A DNA stretch of 64,000 nt from Cladorhizidae sp. MBARI D1340-BT2. Lineage: Eukaryota; Porifera; Demospongiae; Poecilosclerida; Cladorhizidae. Shown piece after piece: positions 49,101-58,794 of this stretch. The stretch covers positions 29,457,017 to 29,521,016 of the forward strand of contig JAQNBH010000011.1 in the NCBI GenBank assembly GCA_028752905.1, read 5' to 3'. A program made the position numbers and the translations under genes. The notes under the pieces are model-generated. The model had not been told where the DNA came from. It ran no database searches and was given only the letters and a program-made list of their open reading frames with translations. Position 1 is the first letter of the stretch; each line of letters starts with the position of its first letter.

Positions 49101-51602
49101 AACTCTGGTGTGTATCAAGCTATGCACTCTGGTGTGTATCAAGCCATGAAATCTAGTGGATATCAAGATATGAACTCTGGTCTGTATCAAGCTATGAACT
49201 CTGGTGTGTAGCAAGACATGAACTCTGATGTGCATCAAGCCATCAACTCTGGTGTGTATCATGCCAATGAACTCTGGTGTGTATCATGCCAATGAACTCT
49301 GGTGTGTTTCAAGCCATGAACTCTGTCTGGTGTGTACGAAGCCATGAACACTTGGGTGCATCAAGCCATGAACTCTGGATTGTAGGAAGTCATGAATGCT
49401 GGTGTGCATCAAGCCATGAACTCTGGTGTGTAGGAAGCCATGAACTCTGGTATGCATCAAGCCATGAACTCTGGTGTGTACCAAGCTATGAACTCTGGTC
49501 TGTATCAGGCTATGAAATCTGGTGTGTAGCAAAACATGAATTCTGGTGTGTATCAAGCTATGAACTCCAGTCTATATCAAGCTATATGAACTCTGGTGTG
49601 TAACAAGACATGAACTCTGGTGTGCAGCAAGCCATGAACTCTGGCGGGTATCAAACTATGAACTCTGGTCTGTATCAAGCTATGAACTCGGGTGCCATGA
49701 AGTCTGGTGTGTAGCAGTCATGAAATCTGTATCAGGCCATGAACTCTGGTGTCTCAAGCCATGAACTCTGGTTTGCAGCAAGCCATAAACTCTGGTGCAA
49801 TGAAAATTGGTGTGCATCACGCCGTGAACTTTGGTGGGTATGAAGCTATGAATGCTGGTGTGAGGCAAGCCATGAACTCAAGATTGCGTTCAGCAAGCCA
49901 TGAACTCTGGCATGCATCAAGCCATCAACTCTGGTGTGTATCAAGCTATGAATTCTGGGGTGTAGCAAAACATGAACTCTGGTGTGTAGCAAGACATGAA
50001 CTCTGGTGTGTAGCAGTCATGAACTCTGTATCAAGCCATGAACTCTGGTGTCTCAAGCCATGAACTCTGGTGTGTGTCAAGCCATGAACTCTGGTGTGCA
50101 TCAAGCCATGAACTTTGGTGTGCATCAAGCCATGAACTATGGTGTGCATCAAGCCATAAACAACTCTGGTGTACATCAAGCCTTGAACTCTGGCGTGTAT
50201 CAACCCATGAACTCTGGTGTGCATCAAGCCATGAACTCTGGTATGCATCAAACCATGAACTTTGGTGTGCATCAAGTAATGAACTCTGGTGGGTATCAAG
50301 CCAAGAACTCTGGTGTATAGCAACCCATGAAATCTGATGTGCAGCAAGCCATGAACTCTGGCACGCATCAAGCCATAAACTCTGGTATGTATCAAGCTAT
50401 GAACTCTGGTGTGAAGCAAGACATGAACTCTAGTGTGTAGCAGTCATGAACTCTGTACCAAGCCATGAACTCTGGTGTATCAAGCTATGAACTCTGGTGT
50501 GTGTCAAGCCATGAACTCTGGTTTGCATCAAGCCATGAACTCAGGCATGTATCAAGCTATTAACTCTGGTGTGCATCAAACCCATAAACTCTGGTGTGCA
50601 TCAAGCCATGAACTCTGGTGTGCAGCAAGCGATCAACTCTATGAACTCTGGTGTGCATCAAGCCATGAATTCTGGTGTGTATCGTGCTATGAACTCTTGT
50701 GTGTATCAAGCCATGCACTCTGGTGTGCATCATGCCATGAACTTTGGTGTGCATCAAGGCATGAACTCGGATATGATTCATGCAATGAACTATGGTGTTT
50801 ATCAACTATGAACTCTAGTGGGTATCAAGCTATGAACTTTGGTGTGTAGCAAGCCATGAACTCTGGCCTGCATCAAGCCATGAACTCTGGCGTGCATCAA
50901 GCCTTGAACTCTGGTGTGTAGCAAGCCATGAACTCTGGTGTGTAGGAAGACATGAACTCTGGTCTGTATCAAGCTATGAACTCTGGTATGCATCAAGCCA
51001 TGAACTCTGGTGTGCATAAAGCATGAACTCTGGTGTGCTTCTAGCCATAAACTGTGGTGTGCATCAAGCTATGAACTCGGGTGTGCATCAAGCCATGACT
51101 TCGTGTGAGCAGCAAGTTATGAACTCTATGAACTCTGGTCTGCATCAAGCCATGAACTATGGTGTGTATCATCAAGACATGAAATCTGGTGTCAGTAACC
51201 ATGAATTCTGCATCAAGCCATGAACTATGGTGTGTATCAAGCCATGAACTCTGGTGGATATCAAGATATGAACTCTGGTCTGTATCAAGCTATGAACTCT
51301 GGTGTGTAGCAAGACATGAACTCTGATGTGCATCTAGCCATGAACTCTGGTATGAATCAAGCCATGAACTGTGGTGTGTTTCAAGCCATGAACTCTGGTG
51401 TGTACCAAGCCATGAACTCTTGAGTACATCAAGCCATGAACTCTGGTTTGTAGGAAGCCATGAACTCTGGTGTGCATCAAGCCATGAACTCTGGTGTGTA
51501 GGAAGCCATGAACTCTGGTGTGCATCAAGCCATGAACTCTGGTGTGCATCAGACCATGAACTCTGGTGTGTACCAAGCTATGAACTCTGGTCTGTATCAT
51601 GC

Positions 51603-51825
51603 TCCTTAGAACATTTCCGTAGATGTAACAGTCCTATCAGAATGTCTGGAGAGATATGTACTTCTACTTGTCGGTTATATATATATATACATACAATATT
51701 AAAGGAGTTCAATATTAAATAATTATTATATTTATAATATATTGTATGGTAATTTTCGGATAACTTCATTAAAAACAACATTTATTTTATTATTTTATTA
51801 TTAATTTTAAAAAAAGTTTGCTATA
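51603..51825. other. AT-rich spacer between array and transposon
   Basis: No gene. The array stops at CTGTATCATGCTCC. AT-rich sequence leads to TATA (51822-51825), the left flank of the DNA transposon. Confidence 0.5.
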
Positions 51826-51880
51826 TGTACGATCTGAGAAAAGGGCCCACTTCGCCCAAAAAATGATCTTGCACTAGGAC
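51826..51880 (-). repeat. Left terminal inverted repeat (copy 3)
   Basis: Outer end at 51826. It pairs with 58795-58846 over about 40-50 bp with a few substitutions and indels. Confidence 0.65.
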
Positions 51881-52596
51881 CTGAAATAGCTACCAAGGTT
51901 ATGATTCATGATATTTTCATAACTTACCTCAGAGGTATCTTGGGTTATTGCTCTATCTTTGTGCAAAGTTTTAAGGCCAACAAGGGCTTCCTTCCATTCG
52001 AGCGAGCAGTTAGAAAAAGTTTAAAAAATAGAGAAGCCACGCGAAGCTACCGCGGGCATGGAATGAAAATATGGGCACGCCCTTCAGTTTTCGAATAGAC
52101 AGCGTGGTGACATAGTGAGCTAAATGCAGGTGTATACAATTAAAACATCATGCTTACCAAAAAATGGTGATATCAATCAGATATTGTGTGTGTGTGTGAT
52201 GTCAAATAGGAGTTCAAGCAGAAGTGGTGTGAATTGACCACCATCATTCCTTGCTTCAATTGGACAGACTTCTTTGCTTCACATTTGAAGAATTTCTCAT
52301 GAATAAAGCGTTTCAAACAATTCATATTCAGTTCATCCGATCCAGGCACAATGACAGCAAAGGAGCGTTCAGACACTGTACAAAACCGGTTTGTGCTTGC
52401 CAAACATTGCTGGACATCAACAGTCACAGATATGCCACACATCATTCCCGCCAAAGGTTTGTCTCCAGAACAACAGTTTATTTGACAGCATCCGACAGTT
52501 CTGTCCGGAGAAGGACAAAGACATAACATGCCCCAAACCATCATCTTTTCTAAAGCCATCCAGTCGAGCTGCTCACCAGTGGTTGATGAGGATGTG

Positions 52597-53036
52597 TGTC
52601 GGAAATGCTTTCCTTGAGAGTGTCACACTTAGTCTCTCCGAACAGATCCGCGCCGACTTATAGTTACTGACACTTCTGATTCACCTCTCACTCAGGTGAA
52701 CCAGCAAGTGCTTTCCCCTTACAAGCCCAAATGACCACTTGAGATTAATAAACACTTCTTAGTGCATATAACAATACTGCCAAAAAGAATCTCATCACAA
52801 CATTTACAAACTCAGTGTCCAACAACTAACAAATTCAAGCTACTCTCCTAGCTCTCTCTAGCTCTCTCTAGCTCTCTCTCTTCCGGTCTGTGGTTTTAGT
52901 ATTGGTCAGTTATAAATAACTTTACCCGGTGAGTTAAATATACTCCGGTCCATATATGGCATGGTTTGTAGTAGTAATTCATTAACTTGTACTACTTCCT
53001 CTCTCACTTGTCTGGCAGGGAATGCCATTTCCGACA
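52597..53036 (-). repeat. 3' LTR (440 bp)
   Basis: Downstream LTR in the element's orientation. The pol frame runs through the polypurine tract into it and stops at 52906. It differs from the other LTR at 52601, 52640 and in a CTCTCTAG run (AGCTC versus AGCGC). Confidence 0.95.
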
Positions 53037-53859
53037 CTCCCCCCTTCTCATGGTGAGAACCACTAGGTTCTCTCGAAAGCCCGTCGGCGTTGGTGTTTGC
53101 TTTGCTGCTACAATGCACTACGGTGTACATGTAGGGTTGTAGAGTTAGAGACCAACGTCCGATACATCCATGGCTATCCTTGATTTTAGCCAACTGGGTC
53201 AAAGGGTTGTGATCGGTTACAACCGTAAACAGCGTTCCCTCTAGATAAATTCGATAGTGCTCAATCCCTGTGATAATTGCTAGGGCCTCCTTCTCGATGG
53301 TCGAATATCGAGTTTCCCTTTCGAGCAGTTTTCGTGATCCAAATGCGATCGGATGTTCTTCTCCATATTCATCATTTTGTGATAAGATGAATCCTAAGCC
53401 TGTGTCTGAGGCGTCCGTTTGTAGAGTAAACGGTCGTGACCAGTTCGGAGTTCTCAGAATCGGGTAGTTAATTAAACTCGACTTCAACATCTCGAATGCT
53501 TGTTCTGTCTTTGCCGTCCAGGTCACTACTACGTTGGGTTCCGTCTTTTTCGTTAAGTTGGTAAGGGGAGTGGCGATCTCTGCGAACTTTGGGATGAATC
53601 TACGGTAATATCCACTCAACCCAAGGAATGCCCTCACATCTGTCTTTGTTTTGGGCTGTTTGAAATTTCTCACTGCTCTGATTTTGGCTTCCTGTGGTAA
53701 TACTCGTCCATTCCCGATGACGTATCCCAAATACTCGCAAGTATTCACTGCAAATTTGCACTTCTTTTCCTTGATGGTGAGCCCAGCTTCTTTTAGACGG
53801 TCCATCACCCATCGCAAATGGCTCAGGTGATCCTTCCAGGTCTCACTTCTCACTAACAC
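52906..53859 (-). pseudogene. Gypsy RT C-terminal part and RNase H
   Basis: Starts at the downstream half of the RT active site (the YLDD box is read just upstream in this frame, near 53870) and continues HLRWVMDRLKEAGLTIKEKK, CEYLGYVIG and AFLGLSGYYRRFIPKFA. RNase H follows: TDASDTGLGFILSQ, RYSTIEKEALAI, VVTDHNPLTQL and NADGLSRE. All RNase H catalytic positions appear present (TDAS, the E of EKEA, TDHN). No chromodomain or integrase follows, because integrase lies upstream. The last ~45 residues are encoded by the LTR. Confidence 0.93.
53037..53051 (-). promoter_or_regulatory. Polypurine tract
   Basis: The minus strand reads GAGAAGGGGGGAG directly before the 3' LTR TGT. This is the plus-strand DNA primer site of LTR elements. 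Confidence 0.85.
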
Positions 53860-54578
53860 ATCGTCCAGATAGGCAGCTGTAAAGTCGTGCCCTCCTTCCA
53901 GTACAGTACTCGGTCCATCAACCGTTGGAACGTGGAAGGGGCAGCCACCAACCCAAAAGGCATGTTCAAGAACTCAAACTTCCCCCATTGGGTTACAAAG
54001 GCTGTCTTTGCGATACTTTCTTTTGCTACTGGCACCTGCCAGTAGCCCTTTGTGAGGTCTATGGCAGTGATGAACTTGGCCTGCGCCTCGATCCTAGGGA
54101 GAGGGTAAGGGTCGGTCCTCGTGATTAGGTTCAGTTTACGATAGTCCACGCATAGTCGTTGACCCCCGTCCTTCTTCGGCACCAGAACCACTGGGGCGGC
54201 CCAGGGGTTCCGGGACGGTCGAATGATGCCTCTCCCCATAAGCTCCTTTATCTCGGTTCTCAGGAACTCATGTGAGGTATGAGGTAGTCTGTAGGGCAGC
54301 AATTTGATTGGACTGGCTCCCTCTGTTTCGATAATATGTTCTGCCCATGTTGTCTTCCCGGGTATGTCACTGATGACATCTGCATACTCCCGTTTCAACT
54401 GCTCTAGTTCTTCTCTCTGTTTTTCTTTCAGGTTGTCTTCCTCAGTTGTCTGTTCTTCCTCCACCTGGCCATCAGCATCTTCGTGTGCGAAGAGTACTGC
54501 TCCAGTGGGAGAGTTCCAGCGTTTCATGCTGTTCACATGGAAGCGTCGCAGCGGCTTCCTGCCTTGGCCCATATCCAC
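53853..54578 (-). pseudogene. Integrase tail and reverse transcriptase (palm/fingers), frameshifted
   Basis: The frame opens within the integrase C-terminus (FHVNSMKRW follows a GPxxI..K...VTYEV module just upstream) and runs without a gap into RT: LLPYRLPHTSHEFLRTEIKE, GIIRPSRNPWAAPVVLVPKK, LCVDYRKLNLITRTDPYPLP and FITAIDLTKGYWQVP (first catalytic D), then KFEFLNMPFGL. Between PRIE and AKFIT about seven usual residues are missing, an in-frame deletion. Near 53905 the bases TACTG are doubled, which throws the YLDD box out of frame. Direct fusion of the integrase tail to RT shows IN-RT order in one reading unit. Confidence 0.92.
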
Positions 54579-55411
54579 CTCATAAGTTACTGAGGATATC
54601 TTCTTCGTAATGATTACAGGCCCCCTCCACTCATTGTGGAGCTAGTTGAAATATTTCGGTTGAAAGACTAGGACGTAGTCTCCCTCGTCAACCTCCCTAG
54701 GTTTCGCCTTCTTGTCATGTTGACGTTTGTACGACTCTTTACTAAGTCCTTCCATGCAACTGGCGAACTCCCGTACGACAGCCATGCATTCTCATAACTG
54801 CTTTAGGTATTCGGTTGACTCCATACCTTCCTCCATTTCTTCCTGGGTCCACTGATCGATCAAGACGTTCAGGGTAGTCCTCATCTTGCGTCCGAACAAA
54901 AGCTCGTAGGGTGAGAACCTGGTCGACTTGTGCACGGTGCCTCGATACGCCCACAGCACAAAGGGGAGGCACTCGTCCCACTCACTCGAGCCGTTTTGCG
55001 TGAGTTTCCGCAAGAGGCGCTTCATTGTAGCATTGAAGCGTTCGACCATCCCGTCAGTCTGGGGATGGTATGGGGAGGTCCGTATCTGTTTGATTCCGGT
55101 CTTCGTGCAGAACTTCTTCATCATCTTGGAGACAAAATTAGCCCCATTGTCCGTCAATACTTCCTCAGGGACACCTAGTCGTGACGTCACCTCGATTAAA
55201 CATTGTACAACTTCCATAGATGTAACATTTAGGCTTCAGGCCACTTTGTCGCATAGTCGGCAATAACAAGTACCCACCTATTCCCTGACCTTGTCCTCTT
55301 GAGGGGTCCGAATATGTCCATGGCTATTCGTCTGAACGGCGTCTGGATGAGAGGTAATGGTCTCAACGGTGCTGTTGGTAGAGATGCTGGTGCCGCCAGC
55401 TGACAAACCGG
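54579..55411 (-). pseudogene. Gypsy integrase catalytic core and C-terminal region, broken
   Basis: The minus strand continues from the zinc module across a TGA (55414-55412, replacing the last zinc cysteine codon) into RRIAMDIFGPLKRTRSGN (first D) and VLVIADYATKWPEA. A one-base shift near 55228 leads to MEVVQCLIEVTSRLGVPEEV, LTDNGANFVSK (second D) and YHPQTDGMVERFNATMK (E). FSPYELLFGRKMR follows. Two more stops (TGA near 54805; TAG near 54643) interrupt the C-terminal part (DEGDYVLVFQPKYFN, then LHNEWRGPVIITKK). The DDE triad is otherwise intact. Confidence 0.92.
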
Positions 55412-56371
55412 TCACGATCGGCAGGCCTCCTTTACATCAGTCGCCATCCTCGGCCACGTGACCCTCCTCCTCAAAAGGTCCAGAGTCCGTGCCTCACCAA
55501 AGTGACCCGCTGTCGGTGAACAGTGTGCTGTCCGTAGTACCTCACTCCTGCATGTCTGGGGTACAACCAACAGAGGTTTTTCCTCACCCTTTTCCGGTTT
55601 TTTGTGTAAAAGACCTTTGTTCCAGCAGAAGTCTCCCCCGTCCACGTCAGCCTGGTGGCGCCAGTCTATGAGAGTCTGGTCCACCAACTGGAGAGTACGC
55701 AACTGGGATGGAGAAATCTGCTCCAGGGTTTTCTCGTCGTCATCAGGAACAACGGTCACTGTCGGTTCCTGGGTAGGGGTTACAAACATGTCATCCTCAA
55801 ATACATATATTTCACCCAATGTTTGGTACGATTGGAGACCCGTGACTTCAGCCCCTTCCTCCTCCTGAAGTGCTGACAGCCTTCTTTGTTCGGTCTCCTC
55901 TTTCTTCTGGCTCGCTCGCGTCATGGCCAGGGCTGTTTCGGTTGGCTCGCCTCCGGTCATTTCTTCCGTAAAGACCTCCTTCAACAGTCTTCGAAAACGG
56001 GGGATGTCCTGTCCCAACAACATGTCCACATTCAAGCCCTGAGAAACTCCAACAGCCATTTCGGTCTTTCTCCCGTCCACAGTCAGCTCTATCCTAGCCA
56101 CCGGGAAGTCCTGCTTGGTGTGACTGGTGGTGGCGTACGTGATCGTCCACCCCAGCTTATCCTTTTCTTGCACACAACGCGGGTGCACCATGGACTTGGT
56201 ACAGCCCGTATCCAGTAGGGCTATCCTCTCCTGTCCATTCACTGTGACCTCCTTGGTCCAGTTGTTCCCTCGCTTTCCTTCTTGCGGGAAGGTCGAACAA
56301 CACCGGGCATCCCCCTCGATCTTGACTTTACAGTTCGACGGAAGTGCCCAATCTGCCCACACCGGAAGCAC
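55412..56371 (-). pseudogene. Protease, linker and integrase zinc-binding module
   Basis: A 319-codon minus frame. The aspartic protease shows RIALLDTGCTKSMV (catalytic DTG) and VDMLLGQDIP. An acidic linker follows. The integrase H2C2 module is visible as LRTAHCSPTAGHFGEARTLD, WPRMATDVKEAC, ending at a TGA. The frame begins one register away from the upstream knuckle frame (see 56239-56553). Protease directly followed by integrase, with RT later, is the Gmr1-like order. Confidence 0.9.
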
Positions 56372-56553
56372 TCAATCCAACTTGAGTCTCTGGGGTGTGT
56401 GGTTGTCGTGGTTGTGGGGGTGGTCCGCTTATCCCCCAGTGGTAAACGTCTAGGGTCAGGGTCCCTCTGACGGTTGGGTGTGGTGTGATTGGGTAAGGGT
56501 TGTTGTACATTTTCTCTCTCCCTATTGGGTAAGGGTCGTTTTTGGAATTCCAC
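56239..56553 (-). pseudogene. Gag C-terminus with CCHC zinc knuckle, frame-shifted
   Basis: A basic, Pro/Arg/Thr-rich minus frame holding CFRCGQIGHFRR. The fourth zinc ligand is absent in this frame (TVK) but present one base away (SNCK in the protease frame), at the expected C-x2-C-x4-H-x4-C spacing. So the frame change falls inside the knuckle. It also overlaps the end of the gag frame by about 30 bases in another register. Confidence 0.82.
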
Positions 56554-57298
56554 CTCCCGTTAAATGCATAACCACAGCTGTGTTCAATCCCTCATATGTG
56601 GGTATATCTAGGTTGCACATCGGCTGCTGCAACCACCTTGGCAACCGTTGTAATGCTAACTCCTGGGCTATGAGGTCAAGCACAAGCATCCCAGATGCCT
56701 CCACCCACTTCCTCAATGATTGCCGGTGTGATCGGAACCACTTATCCGGTTTATCACTGTCGAAAGGTGTCTCAAACACTTGCCTACGATAGGTCTCTAT
56801 GGATATACTATAGGTACTTAACAACACCTTCCTCACTTCTCCATAATCATTCTGGTCCTGAGCGCTGAGTGTTGACACCGCAGTCAGTCCCTGTCCAGAG
56901 AGAGAGCCCCGGAGATACACACTCCACTGTGCTCTGGGCCAGCCAGCCACTGCAGCTGTCACCTCAAAGGTCTCTATAAATGCCCCCATGTCATCCACTC
57001 CTTCTTGGTACTTATTGAGGGCGAGCCGGGGTAGACGGGGTGGGAGAGCTGCTGGAATTGCCGGTTGTGGTGGATGGAGGTTATTTGCCATCCGGGTTAG
57101 TCTCTCCTCCCACGCCTGTGCTTGCCTCAGCTCTCTGGCCTCTCTAGCCTCCTCCGTCTGCTGCATATATCGCAGGAATTGGGCCATTGGATCGTGTGGT
57201 TGAGCCCCTGTCTCCAGCTCCGGTATATCACTGCGGAGGCGACGTACTGGGCGAGCTCGGTCTCGGTCCTCCGACATCTCCCAACTCAATTCCTCCAC
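56522..57298 (-). CDS. gag: Gag capsid region
   Basis: 258 codons from ATG at 57298. Charged N-terminus, a helical Arg/Glu/Ala-rich stretch (RYMQQTEEAREARELRQAQA), then a capsid-like domain: YQEGVDDMGAFIETFEVTAA, WSVYLRGSLSGQGLTAV, WFRSHRQSLRKWVEASG and DLIAQELALQRLPRWLQQ. This layout is common to gypsy Gag proteins related to SCAN/capsid folds. It ends in TAG at 56524-56522; the nucleocapsid continues in another frame, probably after an indel. Preceded by the primer-binding site and a 5' leader. Confidence 0.82.
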   Translation of the reverse strand: MEELSWEMSEDRDRARPVRRLRSDIPELETGAQPHDPMAQFLRYMQQTEEAREARELRQAQAWEERLTRMANNLHPPQPAIPAALPPRLPRLALNKYQEGVDDMGAFIETFEVTAAVAGWPRAQWSVYLRGSLSGQGLTAVSTLSAQDQNDYGEVRKVLLSTYSISIETYRRQVFETPFDSDKPDKWFRSHRQSLRKWVEASGMLVLDLIAQELALQRLPRWLQQPMCNLDIPTYEGLNTAVVMHLTGGGIPKTTLTQ

Positions 57299-57480
57299 AC
57301 AAAAATTATAATGTGAATTTCCTAACTAGTTAGGAGAGGGTTTTCAGGTTGCTTAGCTTACGCCCAACCGTGCTCCCGCTAGCAAAAAAAAAAAGAATTA
57401 TTATTATTATAATTAAAAAAATTTAAACCAACCAGTTACTCTGTTGTAGCTGATGCCTTGGTCCGTGATCCAATTCCTTT

Positions 57481-57500
57481 GGATCCCACCACTGCCACCA
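57481..57500 (-). promoter_or_regulatory. Primer-binding site
   Basis: Just inside the 5' LTR the minus strand reads TGGTGGCAGTGGTGGGATCC, starting two bases from the LTR end. It begins with TGG, complementary to the CCA end of a tRNA. I cannot name the tRNA. Confidence 0.75.
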
Positions 57501-57502
57501 AA

Positions 57503-57942
57503 TGTCAGAAATGCTTTCCTTGAGAGTGTCACACTTAGTCTCTCCAAACAGATCCGCGCCGACTTATAGTTACTGACACTTCTGATTCACCTCTCACTCA
57601 GGTGAACCAGCAAGTGCTTTCCCCTTACAAGCCCAAATGACCACTTGAGATTAATAAACACTTCTTAGTGCATATAACAATACTGCCAAAAAGAATCTCA
57701 TCACAACATTTACAAACTCAGTGTCCAACAACTAACAAATTCAAGCTACTCTCCTAGCTCTCTCTAGCTCTCTCTAGCGCTCTCTCTTCCGGTCTGTGGT
57801 TTTAGTATTGGTCAGTTATAAATAACTTTACCCGGTGAGTTAAATATACTCCGGTCCATATATGGCATGGTTTGTAGTAGTAATTCATTAACTTGTACTA
57901 CTTCCTCTCTCACTTGTCTGGCAGGGAATGCCATTTCCGACA
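57503..57942 (-). repeat. 5' LTR (440 bp)
   Basis: Upstream LTR in the element's orientation; starts (plus-strand left edge) TGTCAGAAATG and ends CATTTCCGACA. A TATTTATAA box on the minus strand near 57825 is a candidate promoter. Confidence 0.95.
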
Positions 57943-58046
57943 ATGTGGAGAACTCGACCACATCAGCACCACCGACAAAAAGGGTCCGCACGTGCACGAC
58001 CTGCAAGAAAGTAGGACACAACAGCAGGTCATGCCCAGAACCATGA

Positions 58047-58794
58047 CGTCAGCATTCTTTCACTTAGCTACTCACTACCTTCTCCTTGCTAATTTTATCC
58101 TTGCTAATTTAATTTTTATGTCCTTGCTATAATCATTACAAAGATAACCAGGATTATCTACTGCTGTCAGCACTAGCCACTCAATCAAACTACACTTTTA
58201 GCTTAGCTACTAATCCAAAACCAAAGGTAAAATACAGTAGTGAAGGTGCAGAAACTCACTTGGACCCCTATAACTAGCTCTCAAAACAACAAAAAATCTG
58301 ACTTGTGTAGCTAGGGTGTAATTTAGTTTAAACAAAGTAGTAAAGGTGCAAAAACTCAGTTGGACCCTATAGAGACGACGATAAAAAGATAGATTGGTGA
58401 GCCTATAACTTGAAGATGCTAGCCCTCGAAACAATAAACAAAATTCTAAACAGTTAACTTGTAGCTAGCCAGGGTGTAGCTAATAATAAACTAAGACTAC
58501 ACCATACCTTTCACAAGATGCCAAGAAGTTCTTCTCCCTTTGTCCCAGCTATTTAACAGGGTAGCGCCATGGCTTAGCGTTGCCTAGATCACAAAAGAAA
58601 AAAACTACTTCCGGTACGGGTCGTCGTATGATTAAAAACGTGACGTCATCAATGCGTGACGCGTAGTTACGCGTATGTCGTGTAGTGAAGAATGGAAGCA
58701 AAACTGTGTATAACTTTGGAATAGCATTAGATCAAGGCACAATTCTATTACCATTCTACTTAGCTATCCTTGACCTTTAACCTCATGACAATAA
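58047..58794. other. 3' non-coding part of the DNA transposon
   Basis: No gene. 58225-58470 contains imperfect direct repeats (GAAGGTGCAGAAACTCA.TTGG; TTGTAGCTAG..AGGGTGTA). 58600-58700 has CGT/ACGCG-rich sequence reminiscent of that near the other termini. Confidence 0.45.

Larger units (their letters stand above)
27754..51602. repeat. Giant 24-bp minisatellite, about 23.8 kb (~990 units)
   Basis: The unit (example 28206-28229) reads ATGAACTCTGGTGTGC then ATCAAGCC. Being 24 bp it preserves frame: plus frame 1 gives MNSGVHQA, frame 3 SSHELWCA, and the minus strand GLMHTRVH and LDAHQSSW, so long but meaningless frames appear on both strands. Stops (mostly GTG TAG) and small indels interrupt every frame; the longest is 188 codons. 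Variation is concentrated at a few positions (CAT/TAT/CAG/TAG; TCT/ACT/TTT). Blocks with the same variants recur as higher-order repeats. I regard it as non-coding satellite DNA. Confidence 0.95.
52597..57942 (-). mobile_element. Ty3/gypsy LTR retrotransposon with Gmr1-like domain order, 5346 bp
   Basis: 440-bp LTRs at both ends share TGTCGGAAATG...CATTTCCGACA termini. The target duplication is ATGTG (52592-52596; 57943-57947). Minus-strand order is gag, nucleocapsid knuckle, protease, integrase, reverse transcriptase, RNase H. Integrase before RT is the Ty1/copia order, yet RT/RH and integrase motifs are gypsy type; this combination defines the Gmr1-like group of Ty3/gypsy elements. The LTRs differ at only about three positions, so insertion is recent. 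Frameshifts, stops and an in-frame RT deletion make this copy defective. Confidence 0.92.
52210..58046 (+). pseudogene. C-terminal part of the DUF7869-type transposon protein, split by the LTR element
   Basis: Two pieces: 52210-52596 and, after the retroelement and one copy of its target duplication, 57948-58046. The frame reads EFKQKWCELTTIIPCFNWTD, then FFASHLKNFS, a TGA, IKRFKQFIFSSSDPG and TAKERSDTV. Next come LAKHCWTSTVTDMP and KGLSPEQQ, then one base out of frame LFDSIRQFCPEKDKD. The last part, across the insertion, is rich in S/T/P and ends in a zinc knuckle CTTCKKVGHNSRSC before TGA (58044-58046). From memory, FRFSSD.PG, GLSPE...LY..IR.FC...KD..CP and a terminal CxxC..GHN...C belong to the same uncharacterised family as the 1-903 fragment. 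Stop, shift and insertion make it dead. Confidence 0.58.

Noticed and set aside
27754..51602. Dozens of long overlapping frames (MNSGVHQA, GLMHTRVH, SSHELWCA types) as repeat-protein genes
   Set aside because: They arise because the 24-bp unit is a multiple of three and lacks stops in four frames. Every frame is cut by TAG and by indels, both strands look equally 'coding', and there is no start context, signal peptide or unique domain.
27754..51602. Reassigned TAG codon making the array one long protein
   Set aside because: Frame-breaking indels (for example ATATGAAC units) remain, and the transposon genes nearby use TAG as a normal stop or as a lesion.
54928..57316. Plus-strand frames inside the LTR element
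   Set aside because: Antisense to gag and integrase, without recognisable domains.
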